In this document: one piece after another, positions 1-8,795 of the stretch | How the letters are laid out: every line of letters begins with the position of its first letter | Position numbering within the stretch: position 1 is the first letter of the stretch | From: Clostridia bacterium | GTDB taxonomy: Bacteria > Bacillota > Clostridia > Oscillospirales > Acutalibacteraceae | Reading direction: 5' to 3' | Assembly: GCA_017449935.1 (NCBI GenBank) | Contig: JAFSYP010000114.1 | Coordinates: 25,877 to 89,876 of the forward strand | DNA: 64,000 bases | The notes under the pieces: model-generated | Told to the model about the DNA's origin: nothing | The model's input: the letters and a program-made list of their open reading frames with translations, nothing else | The model's database searches: none | Program-made: the position numbers and the translations under genes

Positions 1-173
1 TTTTGCAGCAGGTCCTCGTCGATCAGGTCGATGTGCGCGATGTCGTGCGCCTCCTGTTCGAGATGACTGTAATCCTCCACGTAGATGCCGCCGCGCGCGG
101 CCATGCAGGCGACGTCGCTCGCCGTGTCCGCGTTTCGGACGTCCACGGTCAGAATGATCTCGGTAAAATCCAT
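1..173 (-). CDS. prmA: Ribosomal protein L11 methyltransferase, N-terminal fragment (cut by window edge)
   Basis: The first 57 residues are visible; the gene runs off the left edge. The protein begins MDFTEIILTVDV and continues with a small-domain pattern (aspartate-rich, then a glycine-rich turn, GGIYVEDYSHLEQEAHD, then IDLIDEDLLQ) that matches the N-terminal substrate-recognition domain of clostridial PrmA, which trimethylates L11 on the ribosome. The catalytic Rossmann domain lies outside the window. It follows metK, the producer of its cofactor SAM, but a strong terminator separates the two. The call rests on a short stretch and on general resemblance, so it is probable rather than certain. 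Confidence 0.7.
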   Translation of the reverse strand, partial: MDFTEIILTVDVRNADTASDVACMAARGGIYVEDYSHLEQEAHDIAHIDLIDEDLLQ

Positions 174-266
174 AAAGTCCTCCGAATCGGGAAGTTTGAT
201 AATCCGGTTTCGCGGTTCATTATACCGTAACGGACGGAGAATGTCAACAAAGCGAAAACAGAAAAA

Positions 267-298
267 GGGGCTGTCCGCACACCAGATGCGGCAGCCCC
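267..298 (-). terminator. Intrinsic terminator after metK
   Basis: On the minus strand a GC-rich stem (GGGGCTGCCGCA paired with TGCGGACAGCCCC, one bulged base) is followed by a run of T residues (262-266 and beyond). It sits just past the metK stop codon. Confidence 0.85.
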
Positions 299-321
299 TC
301 GGCAGTTCTTTCGGAAATTGA

Positions 322-1509
<1,188 letters not shown>

Positions 1510-1546
1510 AGTCAGCCTCTTTCTGAATGGTTTTCCATAAAAAACA

Positions 1547-1566
1547 CGCCCATCCGCAGATGGGCG
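1547..1566 (-). terminator. Riboswitch expression-platform terminator
   Basis: On the minus strand CGCCCATC and GATGGGCG form a perfect 8 bp stem around TGCG, followed within two bases by six T residues. It lies between the SAM aptamer and metK, so it is the OFF-state terminator of the riboswitch. Its left arm CCCATC can pair instead with GATGGG at the aptamer 3' end (1582-1587). Confidence 0.85.
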
Positions 1567-1580
1567 CCGCAAGACTTCTG

Positions 1581-1668
1581 TACCCATCGGTCAAGCATTA
1601 GCACCTTGCCGCAAGGCAGGTTGCTGTGCGGTCAGCGGGCTTGTCCCTCACGCACTCTTTATGGTAGC
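1581..1668 (-). ncRNA. SAM-I (S-box) riboswitch aptamer
   Basis: Read on the minus strand the leader contains the conserved S-box blocks in order: AAAGAG, GAGGGAC, GCCC, TGA, CAGCAACC, a hairpin of CTGCCTTGCGGCAAGG, then GGTGCTAA. The P1 3' strand is GATGGGTA. The position directly before metK and before a terminator fits feedback control by SAM. The same GATGGG can pair with P1 or with the terminator left arm, which is the expected mutually exclusive switch. Confidence 0.9.
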
Positions 1669-1671
1669 ACT

Positions 1672-1700
1672 ACTTTACCATATACCGTCGGGTTTGTCAA
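1672..1700 (-). promoter_or_regulatory. Sigma-A promoter of the metK riboswitch leader
   Basis: Minus strand TTGACA (1700-1695), 17 bp spacer, TAAAGT (1677-1672). It starts transcription a few bases ahead of the aptamer. Confidence 0.75.
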
Positions 1701-1778
1701 GTGCAGCTTCGCTGCAAAACGATTCTTTTTTACAGCCCTTTCACGATCGGGCGCAGACGATTCGGTATGCGCCGCGCT

Positions 1779-2450
1779 TTACATTTCGTACACGCCGCTG
1801 TCAAGCACGGCATATTCGCAGCCGCCGACCTTGAAGAATTTATGTACCGGTTCGCGGAATTTGCAGTGGTCCGCGACCTCGTAGTCCGGCAGGCGGATGG
1901 TGCGCACCTTTCTGGCCTTGCGGCTGCTGACGTACAGCAGATTCTCGTTTTTGGAAATACTCACCGGTTCGTCGAACGCTGCGGAATCCATTCCGCCGAT
2001 GCGCAGCGTGACGCGCGCTTCGGCAGGGGAGTAGCAGATCACCGCGTTGCGCTCCGGCACGACGCACCAGATGTCCTTGCCGTCCACGGCCAGATCGCGG
2101 ATGCTCTTGTGCTGGTAGGAGACGACGCCCTTCCAGACCTGCTTGCCCAGTCCGTCGAAGATGTACATCTCGCCCGATTCATAGACGATCGCCGTGCCGT
2201 TTTTGCCCAGCGGCGCCGCGTCGCAGGAAATGAAATCGCCGATCTCGTCGATCACGTCGCGGTAATACGGGCCGAACTTATGCGTCAGATAGGTCTTTGC
2301 CGTGACGGGGAAGCAGTCCTGCTTGTCCTGCTCATAGGAAAAAAAGCAGACCTTTTCCTCGCCGCCTTCGTCAAAGGTCATCTCAGCGAACAGAAAGCCG
2401 CTTGCGTGCGGGAGGATATCCAGCACCACGCCGCTGATGATACGAACCAT
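1779..2450 (-). CDS. Conserved-looking hypothetical protein, beta-rich
   Basis: I do not recognise a named family. The 223-residue product has no signal peptide or membrane segment and reads as many short beta strands with recurring pairs such as GEMYIFDGLGKQVW, DIWCVVPERNAVICY and NLLYVSSRKARKVRTI, which recalls a beta-propeller blade pattern. The ATG at 2450 is chosen because GGAAGG lies 8 bases upstream; another ATG two codons earlier is too close to that site. It starts directly after the 6S RNA candidate on the same strand, so it may be cotranscribed with or downstream of that RNA. Confidence 0.75.
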   Translation of the reverse strand: MVRIISGVVLDILPHASGFLFAEMTFDEGGEEKVCFFSYEQDKQDCFPVTAKTYLTHKFGPYYRDVIDEIGDFISCDAAPLGKNGTAIVYESGEMYIFDGLGKQVWKGVVSYQHKSIRDLAVDGKDIWCVVPERNAVICYSPAEARVTLRIGGMDSAAFDEPVSISKNENLLYVSSRKARKVRTIRLPDYEVADHCKFREPVHKFFKVGGCEYAVLDSGVYEM

Positions 2451-2472
2451 TTCCATCACCTTCCGAACATAA

Positions 2473-2661
2473 AACAAGCCCCGCCAAGCCGAAAGCAGCC
2501 GATAATAACCTGCTCTTGGCAGGTGGGCGCCGCCCATCGGGTTCACGCTCCCTTCGTCCGGAAAACCGGGAGGTCTGCAATCCGCCGACGGAGCCAAGCT
2601 CCCTTGAAGTGTTTGTTGGGTTAATATTGACTGCTTTTTTGCCGCACAAGGCAGGGCTGTT
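2473..2661 (-). ncRNA. ssrS: Candidate 6S RNA
   Basis: About 190 bases on the minus strand lie between a DUF1292 gene and the next gene and fold as one long rod. ACAGCCCTGCC at the 5' end pairs with GGCGGGG(C)TTGT at the 3' end; next in, AAAGCAG pairs with CTGCTTT; then comes a large unpaired central region; the apical part has GGAGCTTGGCTCC and CTCCCGG(T4)CCGG...GGGAG hairpins. A long closing stem, a central bubble and about 190 nt length are the hallmarks of 6S RNA, the sigma-A RNA polymerase regulator, and the blocks GCTCCGTC and GCGCCCACCTGCC resemble clostridial 6S sequences as I remember them. No covariance search was possible. Confidence 0.7.
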
Positions 2662-2674
2662 TATTCAATTGATC

Positions 2675-2980
2675 TTATTCGTCTTCGTCCTCAAAATCGA
2701 ACATGTCGCTCAGGCGCTCCTCGAACGCCTGCCCGACCTCGTTGAACTCGTTCTCGTCCTCGATCGGGCACAGGTACGTGTCGCCGTCGTCGTCCTCCTC
2801 GACCTTGAGGATGATCAGCTCGCCGCTGTCGTCGAGCATCTGCTGCGGGTCGTCGTACATCGGCAGCAGCGCGACGTACCGGCCGCTGTCCGTTTCGATG
2901 CGGTCCAGCTCCTCGAACACATGCTCCTTGCCGTCCTCGTCCACGACGGAAACGATGTCGGGGTTGTACTCGTTGTCCAT
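2675..2980 (-). CDS. DUF1292 family protein
   Basis: A 101-residue, strongly acidic protein (MDNEYNPDIVSVVDEDGKEH..., ending FDFEDEDE) with the central YVALLPMY and ELIILKVEEDDDGDTYLCPIEDENEFNEV segments typical of the DUF1292 (YrzB-like) family of Firmicutes. The family's biochemical role is unknown. In many Firmicutes it sits near ruvX/YrzL genes, but not here. No membrane segments. Its stop codon lies 14 bases before the 6S RNA candidate. Family membership is clear; function cannot be stated. Confidence 0.9.
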   Translation of the reverse strand: MDNEYNPDIVSVVDEDGKEHVFEELDRIETDSGRYVALLPMYDDPQQMLDDSGELIILKVEEDDDGDTYLCPIEDENEFNEVGQAFEERLSDMFDFEDEDE

Positions 2981-3150
2981 ACTGTATCCTTTCCGAAATC
3001 CTTTCGTTTACACCTATATTTTACCCCGAATCCCGCCGTTCGTCAAGCCCCAATTTTTGAATTATTTCTGTTTTCGGAAGGACGCGGCCGCACGCTTTTG
3101 GCGATGCGGGCATACGATGAGGACAGAGGGCCGAAATCTTTCGGTTTTCC

Positions 3151-3179
3151 TTGACAAGAAACAACAAAAGTGCTACACT
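3151..3179 (+). promoter_or_regulatory. Sigma-A promoter for the mgtC-like gene
   Basis: Consensus TTGACA at 3151-3156, 17 bp spacer, TACACT at 3174-3179, about 47 bp ahead of the start codon. Confidence 0.8.
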
Positions 3180-3226
3180 TCTCTATTATAGGGGACTGAG
3201 TATTTTACTGAAAGGGAGCGTATCCT

Positions 3227-3970
3227 ATGTCCGCTTTTTTTGCCTGTTTTCCCGATCATTTGCACCTCGCGCAGATCCTGGAGTTTTTCCTGCGGATCTT
3301 CGTGGCCTGTGTCTGCGGTGCGGTGATCGGCCTTGAGCGCAGCAAGCGCTTCAAGGAGGCCGGCATCCGCACGCATGTGATCGTCTGCTGCGCGGCGGCG
3401 CTGATCATGGTCGTTTCCAAGTACGGCTTCTTTGAGGTGACGAAGGCGCTCGGCGACGCGCGCATCGAGGGGCTGACACACAACACGGACCCGGCCCGTC
3501 TGGCGGCGCAGGTCGTCAGCGGCATCAGCTTTTTGGGCGCGGGCGTGATCTTCAAAAACGGCAACACCGTCAAGGGGCTGACGACAGCGGCCGGTCTGTG
3601 GGCAACGGCGGGTATCGGGCTTGCCATCGGCTGCGGCGGCAGCATGTACCTTATCGGTTTGTTTACGACGGCGCTGATCGCCGTGGCGCAGGTCATCATG
3701 CACCGCTTCAAGATCGGCAGCGATTCTCTGAGCGCGCACCGCATCACGATGGAGGTCGCCGACCACGCGCAGTTCAGCCGCAAGTTGCCGGAGCTGTTCG
3801 AGCACTGGAACGCCAAGATCTCCGAGACGAAGATCCGCATCAATGAAGACGGCAGCGCCAAATACGACATCACGCTGCGCATGGCGGACAGCATCGAGAT
3901 GAAAGAAGTGATCGACGTGCTGACGCAGAACGCGGGCATCAAGAGCATCGGGTATGTGACAAGCGATTGA
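3227..3970 (+). CDS. MgtC/SapB family membrane protein
   Basis: A 247-residue protein with about five N-terminal hydrophobic segments (residues 15-150) and a soluble C-terminal domain (about 165-247). The segments carry the MgtC family motifs: GAVIGLERS, then GISFLGAGVIFKNGNTVKGL and TAAGLWATAGIGLAIG. Family members are inner-membrane proteins linked to growth at low magnesium and to ATP synthase inhibition in some pathogens; in gut commensals the role is not settled. The start has GAAAGGGAGCG upstream. It is a single-gene transcript with its own promoter and a strong terminator. Confidence 0.93.
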   Translation: MSAFFACFPDHLHLAQILEFFLRIFVACVCGAVIGLERSKRFKEAGIRTHVIVCCAAALIMVVSKYGFFEVTKALGDARIEGLTHNTDPARLAAQVVSGISFLGAGVIFKNGNTVKGLTTAAGLWATAGIGLAIGCGGSMYLIGLFTTALIAVAQVIMHRFKIGSDSLSAHRITMEVADHAQFSRKLPELFEHWNAKISETKIRINEDGSAKYDITLRMADSIEMKEVIDVLTQNAGIKSIGYVTSD

Positions 3971-3980
3971 TTTTTTGTTT

Positions 3981-4021
3981 AAAAGTGCCAAAATTCGACG
4001 GGGAATTTTGGCACTTTTTTT
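3981..4021 (+). terminator. Intrinsic terminator after the mgtC-like gene
   Basis: AAAAGTGCCAAAATTC and GAATTTTGGCACTTTT form a long near-perfect stem with a short loop, ending in seven T residues. Confidence 0.9.
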
Positions 4022-4034
4022 ATGTATCTTTTCC

Positions 4035-4062
4035 TTGAAATCCGATTTGAATCTACTATAAT
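4035..4062 (+). promoter_or_regulatory. Promoter of the Gfo/Idh-isomerase operon
   Basis: TTGAAA at 4035-4040, 16 bp spacer, TATAAT at 4057-4062, 30 bp before the first start codon. Confidence 0.75.
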
Positions 4063-4091
4063 AAGTATAAAGTTAAAGTGAGGTGTTGTTT

Positions 4092-5177
4092 ATGCAAAAG
4101 CTCCGTGTCGGCGTCATCGGCTGCGGCGGTATCGCAAACAGCAAGCACATGCCCGCGCTGGAGAAGATTCCGCAGGTCGAAATCGTCGCGTTCTGCGACG
4201 TCATCGAGGAACGCGCGGTGAAGTCCGCAAAGAGATTCGGCGGGCCGGACGCCGCGGTCTATACCGACTATAAGGATCTGCTGCGGGACGAGTCGATCGA
4301 CGTCGTGCACGTCTGCACGCCGAACCGTTCGCACAGCTTCATCACGGTCGACGCGCTCGAATCGGGCAAGCACGTCATGTGCGAGAAGCCGATGGCCAAA
4401 ACGTACGCCGAGGCCAAGCAGATGCTCGACGCTGCCGAGCGCACCGGCAAAAAACTGACGATCGGGTACCAGACCCGCTGGCGCGAGGACTGCCGGTATC
4501 TCAAGAAAGTGTGCACGGACGGCGAGCTGGGCGATATTTACTATGCCCGCGCCATCGCGCTGCGGCGCCGCGCCGTACCGACGTGGGGCGTGTTCCTCAA
4601 CGCGTACGAGCAGGGCGGCGGCCCGCTGATCGACATCGGCACGCACGCGCTCGATCTGACGCTGTGGCTGATGAACAACTACAAGCCGAAGATGGTCGTC
4701 GGCACAAAGTTCCGCAAGCTCGCCGACCAGAAGCAGACCGCCAACGCGTGGGGCGACTGGGACCCGAACGAGTTCACGGTCGAGGACGCGGCGTTCGGTT
4801 TCGTCGTGATGGAAAACGGCGCGACGATCAGTTTGGAGAGCAGCTGGGCGCTGAATATCGCCGAGCCGCACGAGGCGATGTGTCTGCTCGCGGGCGACAA
4901 GGCCGGCGCCGATATGTTCGACGGTCTGCGTCTGAATTACGTCAAGAACGGCCGTCAGGTGATCGAGAAGCCCGACTTTTCCGTAGGCGGCGTCGCGTAC
5001 TTCGACGGCGACGCGTCCGACGATCCGTCGGAGCTGGAGGCGCGCGCGTGGATCAATGCGGTGCTCCATGATACCGAGCCGCCGACGAAAGCGTCCGAGG
5101 CGCTGGTCGTGACGCGCATCCTGGAAGCGATCTACACGTCGGCCGAGACTGGCAAGCCTGTTTATTTTGACGACTAA
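4092..5177 (+). CDS. Gfo/Idh/MocA family NAD(P)-dependent oxidoreductase
   Basis: A 361-residue oxidoreductase. The N-terminal Rossmann motif is GVIGCGGIAN (about residues 6-15); CEKPMAKT (about 96-103) carries the catalytic lysine motif EKP; GGGPLIDIGTHALDLTLWL (about 177-195) carries the conserved Asp and His of the active site. Members oxidise or reduce a sugar, inositol or glycoside hydroxyl with NAD(P). The ATG at 4092 is chosen for its spacing from AGGTG; a GTG three codons earlier is also open. First gene of a four-gene operon with two TIM-barrel isomerase/epimerases and a second Gfo/Idh enzyme, which suggests oxidation-based sugar catabolism. No signal peptide; cytoplasmic. Exact substrate cannot be read from sequence. 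Confidence 0.93.
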   Translation: MQKLRVGVIGCGGIANSKHMPALEKIPQVEIVAFCDVIEERAVKSAKRFGGPDAAVYTDYKDLLRDESIDVVHVCTPNRSHSFITVDALESGKHVMCEKPMAKTYAEAKQMLDAAERTGKKLTIGYQTRWREDCRYLKKVCTDGELGDIYYARAIALRRRAVPTWGVFLNAYEQGGGPLIDIGTHALDLTLWLMNNYKPKMVVGTKFRKLADQKQTANAWGDWDPNEFTVEDAAFGFVVMENGATISLESSWALNIAEPHEAMCLLAGDKAGADMFDGLRLNYVKNGRQVIEKPDFSVGGVAYFDGDASDDPSELEARAWINAVLHDTEPPTKASEALVVTRILEAIYTSAETGKPVYFDD

Positions 5178-5190
5178 GGAGAGTATCGGT

Positions 5191-5916
5191 ATGAAATACG
5201 CGGTTCAGCTGTACACCCTGCGCCACGACTGCTCAAACGGCGCGGAATTCTTGCAGCAGTTCAAAAAGCTCAAGGCGCTCGGCTTTGACGGCGTGGAGTT
5301 CGCCGGATTCCACGATCTGCCGTACGAGGAGATCCGTCACGCGCTCGACGAGGCGGGATTGGTCGCCGTCGGGTGCCACTGCGGCGTCGACTGGTTCGAT
5401 ACGCCCGAAAAGGCGCAGGCGTGCGTCGAGATCGCCAAGGTCCTGGGCATGGACTGCTTCGGCACCGGCGGCGCGCCGCACAGCACGGCGGAAGAAGTGG
5501 CGCATCTGCGCGAAGTGTACCGCATGGCAAACGCCGTCGGCGAAAAAGAGGGCGTGCGGTTCTATTACCACAACCATTCCGAGGAGTTCAAGATTGTCCT
5601 GGACGGCGAAACGGTGGAGGATCTGATCGCGAAGGACGCGTATTTGGAGATCGACACCTACTGGAGCCACCATGCCGGCGAGGACAACGCCGCGCTGATC
5701 CGCAGATACCGCGACCGCATTCTGCATCTGCACGTCAAGGACGGCGTCGACGGCTGTCCGAAGGCGCTCGGCGAGGGCGACTGCGACGTTCGTGCGGTGC
5801 TCGACGCGGCGAAGGCGATCGGCCTCGACTGGGTCATTCTGGAAAACGACGATCCCGAACCGGACGGCTTTTCGGACATTACACGCAGCATGGCGTATTT
5901 CCGCGCCAATGCATAA
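5191..5916 (+). CDS. Sugar phosphate isomerase/epimerase family TIM-barrel protein
   Basis: A 241-residue AP-endonuclease-2/xylose-isomerase-like TIM barrel. The expected metal ligands are visible as EEF (following the YYHNHS strand), EIDTYW, HLHVKDG and VILENDD, so the site looks intact. Such proteins isomerise, epimerise or dehydrate keto-sugars and inositols. The start at 5191 has AAGGAGAG upstream; the reading frame opens earlier inside the preceding gene but without a ribosome site. It begins 13 bp after the Gfo/Idh gene and is followed by a second, longer member of the family, implying two successive steps on the same substrate class. Confidence 0.9.
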   Translation: MKYAVQLYTLRHDCSNGAEFLQQFKKLKALGFDGVEFAGFHDLPYEEIRHALDEAGLVAVGCHCGVDWFDTPEKAQACVEIAKVLGMDCFGTGGAPHSTAEEVAHLREVYRMANAVGEKEGVRFYYHNHSEEFKIVLDGETVEDLIAKDAYLEIDTYWSHHAGEDNAALIRRYRDRILHLHVKDGVDGCPKALGEGDCDVRAVLDAAKAIGLDWVILENDDPEPDGFSDITRSMAYFRANA

Positions 5917-5928
5917 GGGAGGATAAAC

Positions 5929-6894
5929 ATGAAACTCGGCGTTTTTACCACATTATTGAGCAATCTGCCGCTGGAGAAGGCGTGCGCCTATTTCCACGAT
6001 CTGGGCATTGAGATGGTGGAGATCGGCTGCGGCGGCTATCCGGGCAGCGCCCACGCAGATCCCGATGTGCTGCTCCGTGACGACGCGGCGCTGGCGGCGT
6101 TCTGCGACACGCTGAAGAAATACGATCTTTCGATCAGCGCTCTGTCCTGCCACGGCAACCCCGTGCATCCGGACAAGGCAACAGCGAAGATGTACGACGA
6201 AACGATCCGCAAAACGATCCTGTTGGCGGAGAAGCTCGGCGTCGGCCAGATCAACACGTTCTCCGGCTGCCCCGGCGACCACGAGGGCGCGAAGTATCCC
6301 AACTGGGTGACCTGCCCGTGGCCGAACGATTTTTCAAAGATCCTCGACTGGCAGTGGAACGAGGTGCTGATCCCATACTGGAAGGATCTGGCCGCGTTTG
6401 CCGAAGCGCACGGCGTCTGCAAAATCGCGCTGGAGCTGCATCCCGGCTTCTGCGTCTACAATACCGAAACGCTTCTGCGGCTGCGCGAGGCGGTCGGTCC
6501 CGCGATCGGCGCGAATTTCGATCCCAGCCATCTGATCTGGCAGGGGATGGACCCGGTCGCGTGCATCCGCAAGCTCGGCGACGCGATCTTCCACTTCCAC
6601 GCGAAGGATACCAAGGTCGACAAATACAACACCGCCGTCAACGGTGTGCTGGATACGAAGCCCTACGGCGACGAGATCCACCGTTCGTGGATCTTCCGCA
6701 CGATCGGCTACGGCAACGACGCGTCGTACTGGAAGGACATGATCTCCGCGCTGCGCATGGTGGGGTACGACTATGCGATCAGCATCGAGCATGAGGACAG
6801 CCTGATGAGTCAAAACGAGGGCTTGACGAAGGCGGTTTCGTTCCTGCGGGACGTTTTGGTGACGGAGGATACCGGCGCCATGTGGTGGGTATAA
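5929..6894 (+). CDS. Second sugar phosphate isomerase/epimerase family protein
   Basis: A 321-residue TIM barrel of the same superfamily but a different subgroup from its neighbour. Metal-binding candidates are ALELHPG, NFDPSHLIW, HFHAKD and SIEHED. An insertion around GCPGDHEGAKYPNWVTCPWPNDF (about residues 110-135) is typical of the longer members found beside Gfo/Idh enzymes, a group that includes catalytic subunits of C-glycoside-cleaving enzymes. The small partner subunit of those enzymes is not present here, so that specific role is not supported. It starts 12 bp after the previous gene with GGGAGG upstream. Confidence 0.9.
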   Translation: MKLGVFTTLLSNLPLEKACAYFHDLGIEMVEIGCGGYPGSAHADPDVLLRDDAALAAFCDTLKKYDLSISALSCHGNPVHPDKATAKMYDETIRKTILLAEKLGVGQINTFSGCPGDHEGAKYPNWVTCPWPNDFSKILDWQWNEVLIPYWKDLAAFAEAHGVCKIALELHPGFCVYNTETLLRLREAVGPAIGANFDPSHLIWQGMDPVACIRKLGDAIFHFHAKDTKVDKYNTAVNGVLDTKPYGDEIHRSWIFRTIGYGNDASYWKDMISALRMVGYDYAISIEHEDSLMSQNEGLTKAVSFLRDVLVTEDTGAMWWV

Positions 6895-6927
6895 ACCGCA
6901 ATTCCAAAGAACACAGAGGAAGAAATC

Positions 6928-7986
6928 ATGAGTAAAAGAGTTTTAGGCGGCGCCGTGATCGGTTACGGCGGCATGGGACATTTTCACGGCGGACAGATGC
7001 AGCGCATCGACGGGATCGAGCTTTGCGGCGTTTTCGACATTGATCCCGCGCAGCAGGCGGACGCCGAGAAAAACGGTATTCACGCGTATGAGAGCCGCGA
7101 GGCGCTGCTCTGCGATCCGCGCATCGACGTGGTGGTCATCGCCACGCCCAACGACGTGCATAAGGAGATTGCGATCGACGCGATGGAGCACGGCAAGAAC
7201 GTCGTGTCGGAGAAGCCCGTGACGCTTTGTCCCGCCGACCTGGAAGAGATGATCGCCGCGTCCGAACGCACGGGCAAGCTCTTCACCGTCCACCAGAACC
7301 GCCGGTTCGACGGCGACTATCTGCTGGCGAGGCATGTGATGGAGACCGGCGTGCTGGGCGACGTGTTCCGTATCGAGTCGCGTGTGCAGGGCTCACGCGG
7401 CATACCGTCCGGCTGGCGTGAGGAAAAGGAACACGGCGGCGGTATGCTCTACGATTGGGGCGTGCACATGCTCGACCAGATGCTGTATTTCATGCGCGGG
7501 ACGAAGCTCGAAACGGTGTATTCGGTCATGACGCATATCACGAATACGGAATGCGACGACGGCTTTTCCGTGATGTGCCGGTTCGCGAACGGCGTGGAGT
7601 GGATCATCGAGATCCAGACGAACAACTTCATCCAGCTTCCGCGCTGGTATGTGCTGGGCACGAATGGTTCGCTTATCATCGAGGACTGGGACATGAACGG
7701 CCGGATCGTGACGGTGACCGACACGACGAAGAACGACAGCCTGCCGGTGGTGGCCGGCGCAGGCATCACGCGCACGATGGCGCCGCGCACGGATGAAACG
7801 ACGCACACGCTCGCGCTGCCCGCCAAGGACTATCCGACCGACTGGGACAGCTACTATCTCAACCTGATCCACGCGCTGAACGGCGAGACGGATATCCTTG
7901 TTACCCACGACCAGCAGCGCCTTTTGGTGCATGTGATCGAGGCGATCTTCCGATCCGCCGAAACGGGCGAGGTCGTGCATCTGTGA
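6928..7986 (+). CDS. Gfo/Idh/MocA family oxidoreductase (second in operon)
   Basis: A 352-residue oxidoreductase with the Rossmann motif GAVIGYGGMGHFHGG, the lysine motif VSEKPVTL (about 95-102) and the active-site pattern YDWGVHMLDQ. It is not a close duplicate of the first Gfo/Idh gene; the C-terminal domain differs. In 3-keto-sugar pathways one dehydrogenase introduces the keto group and another removes it after cleavage, so two such enzymes flanking two isomerase/epimerases is a suggestive set. Last gene of the operon, followed by a bidirectional terminator. No transporter is encoded in the operon. Confidence 0.93.
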   Translation: MSKRVLGGAVIGYGGMGHFHGGQMQRIDGIELCGVFDIDPAQQADAEKNGIHAYESREALLCDPRIDVVVIATPNDVHKEIAIDAMEHGKNVVSEKPVTLCPADLEEMIAASERTGKLFTVHQNRRFDGDYLLARHVMETGVLGDVFRIESRVQGSRGIPSGWREEKEHGGGMLYDWGVHMLDQMLYFMRGTKLETVYSVMTHITNTECDDGFSVMCRFANGVEWIIEIQTNNFIQLPRWYVLGTNGSLIIEDWDMNGRIVTVTDTTKNDSLPVVAGAGITRTMAPRTDETTHTLALPAKDYPTDWDSYYLNLIHALNGETDILVTHDQQRLLVHVIEAIFRSAETGEVVHL

Positions 7987-8014
7987 TGCGGCCCCTTCGT
8001 ACATAAAAAAGAAT

Positions 8015-8046
8015 CGGTCCATCCCGGAAAACCGCGGGATGGACCG
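8015..8046. terminator. Bidirectional terminator between convergent operons
   Basis: CGGTCCATCCC and GGGATGGACCG form an 11 bp perfect stem. T runs follow on the plus strand (TTTT) and on the minus strand (ATTCTTTTTT), matching its place between the converging Gfo/Idh and aquaporin genes. Confidence 0.9.
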
Positions 8047-8067
8047 TTTTCGTATACAGAATAATAA

Positions 8068-8736
8068 TCAGTCTTCTTTTTTCGCCGCAAGGAACTTGTA
8101 GCACAGCGCGGCAAGCACGCCGCCGACCAGCGGCGCCACGATGAACACCCATACATTCTTGAGCGCATCGCCGCCGACGAACAGCGCGGGGCCGAAGCTG
8201 CGGGCGGGGTTGACGGACGTGCCGGTGAAGGCGATGCCGAGGATGTGCACCAGCGTCAGCGACAGGCCGATCACAAGACCGGCGACGGCGCCGTTCTCCG
8301 TCTTGGACGTAACGCCCAGGATCGCGAGGACGAACACGAACGTCAGGATCACTTCGATCACCAGCGACGGCAGGATCTTGCCGTCGTACAAACCGTTGGC
8401 GCCGAGCCCGCTTCCCGTGCCGAAGAAAGGCGTCAGCGCGGCGGCGCCGATGATCGCGCCGACGAACTGTGACACAACGTAGCCGATGAAATCCTTCACG
8501 GTCATTTTGCCGCTGACCAGCATGGCGATGGACACGGCGGGGTTGATGTGGCAGCCGGAAACGTTGCCGATGGAGTACGCCATCGCCACGATCACCAGGC
8601 CGAAGGCCAGCGCCGTCAGCAGATAGCCGGGCAGGTTATCGACCGAGCATTCGGTGACCACGGCGGTGCCGCACGCGAAGAAGACGAGCACGAATGTGCC
8701 GATGCATTCCGCGACGTATTTTTTGATTGCGTTCAT
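8068..8736 (-). CDS. aqpZ: Aquaporin, AqpZ type
   Basis: A 222-residue MIP-family channel with six membrane helices and both half-helix NPA boxes (CHINPAVS and SVNPARS). The selectivity filter follows water-specific AqpZ: Phe in the second helix region, His in LVHILGI, Thr in FTGTSVNPARS and the Arg after the second NPA. A glycerol-facilitator would have Gly and Cys/Tyr there, so this is likely a water channel. It has its own promoter, overlapping the 3' end of the upstream phosphatase gene, and a GGAGGG ribosome site. Confidence 0.93.
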   Translation of the reverse strand: MNAIKKYVAECIGTFVLVFFACGTAVVTECSVDNLPGYLLTALAFGLVIVAMAYSIGNVSGCHINPAVSIAMLVSGKMTVKDFIGYVVSQFVGAIIGAAALTPFFGTGSGLGANGLYDGKILPSLVIEVILTFVFVLAILGVTSKTENGAVAGLVIGLSLTLVHILGIAFTGTSVNPARSFGPALFVGGDALKNVWVFIVAPLVGGVLAALCYKFLAAKKED

Positions 8737-8766
8737 ACAGAATCCCTCCTGTTATTTTATGAAAAT

Positions 8767-8795
8767 AGTATATCACATTTTTTTCGGGATGTCTA
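8767..8795 (-). promoter_or_regulatory. Promoter of the aquaporin gene
   Basis: Minus strand TAGACA (8795-8790), 17 bp spacer, TATACT (8772-8767). The -35 half lies inside the 3' end of the phosphatase gene. Confidence 0.65.
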
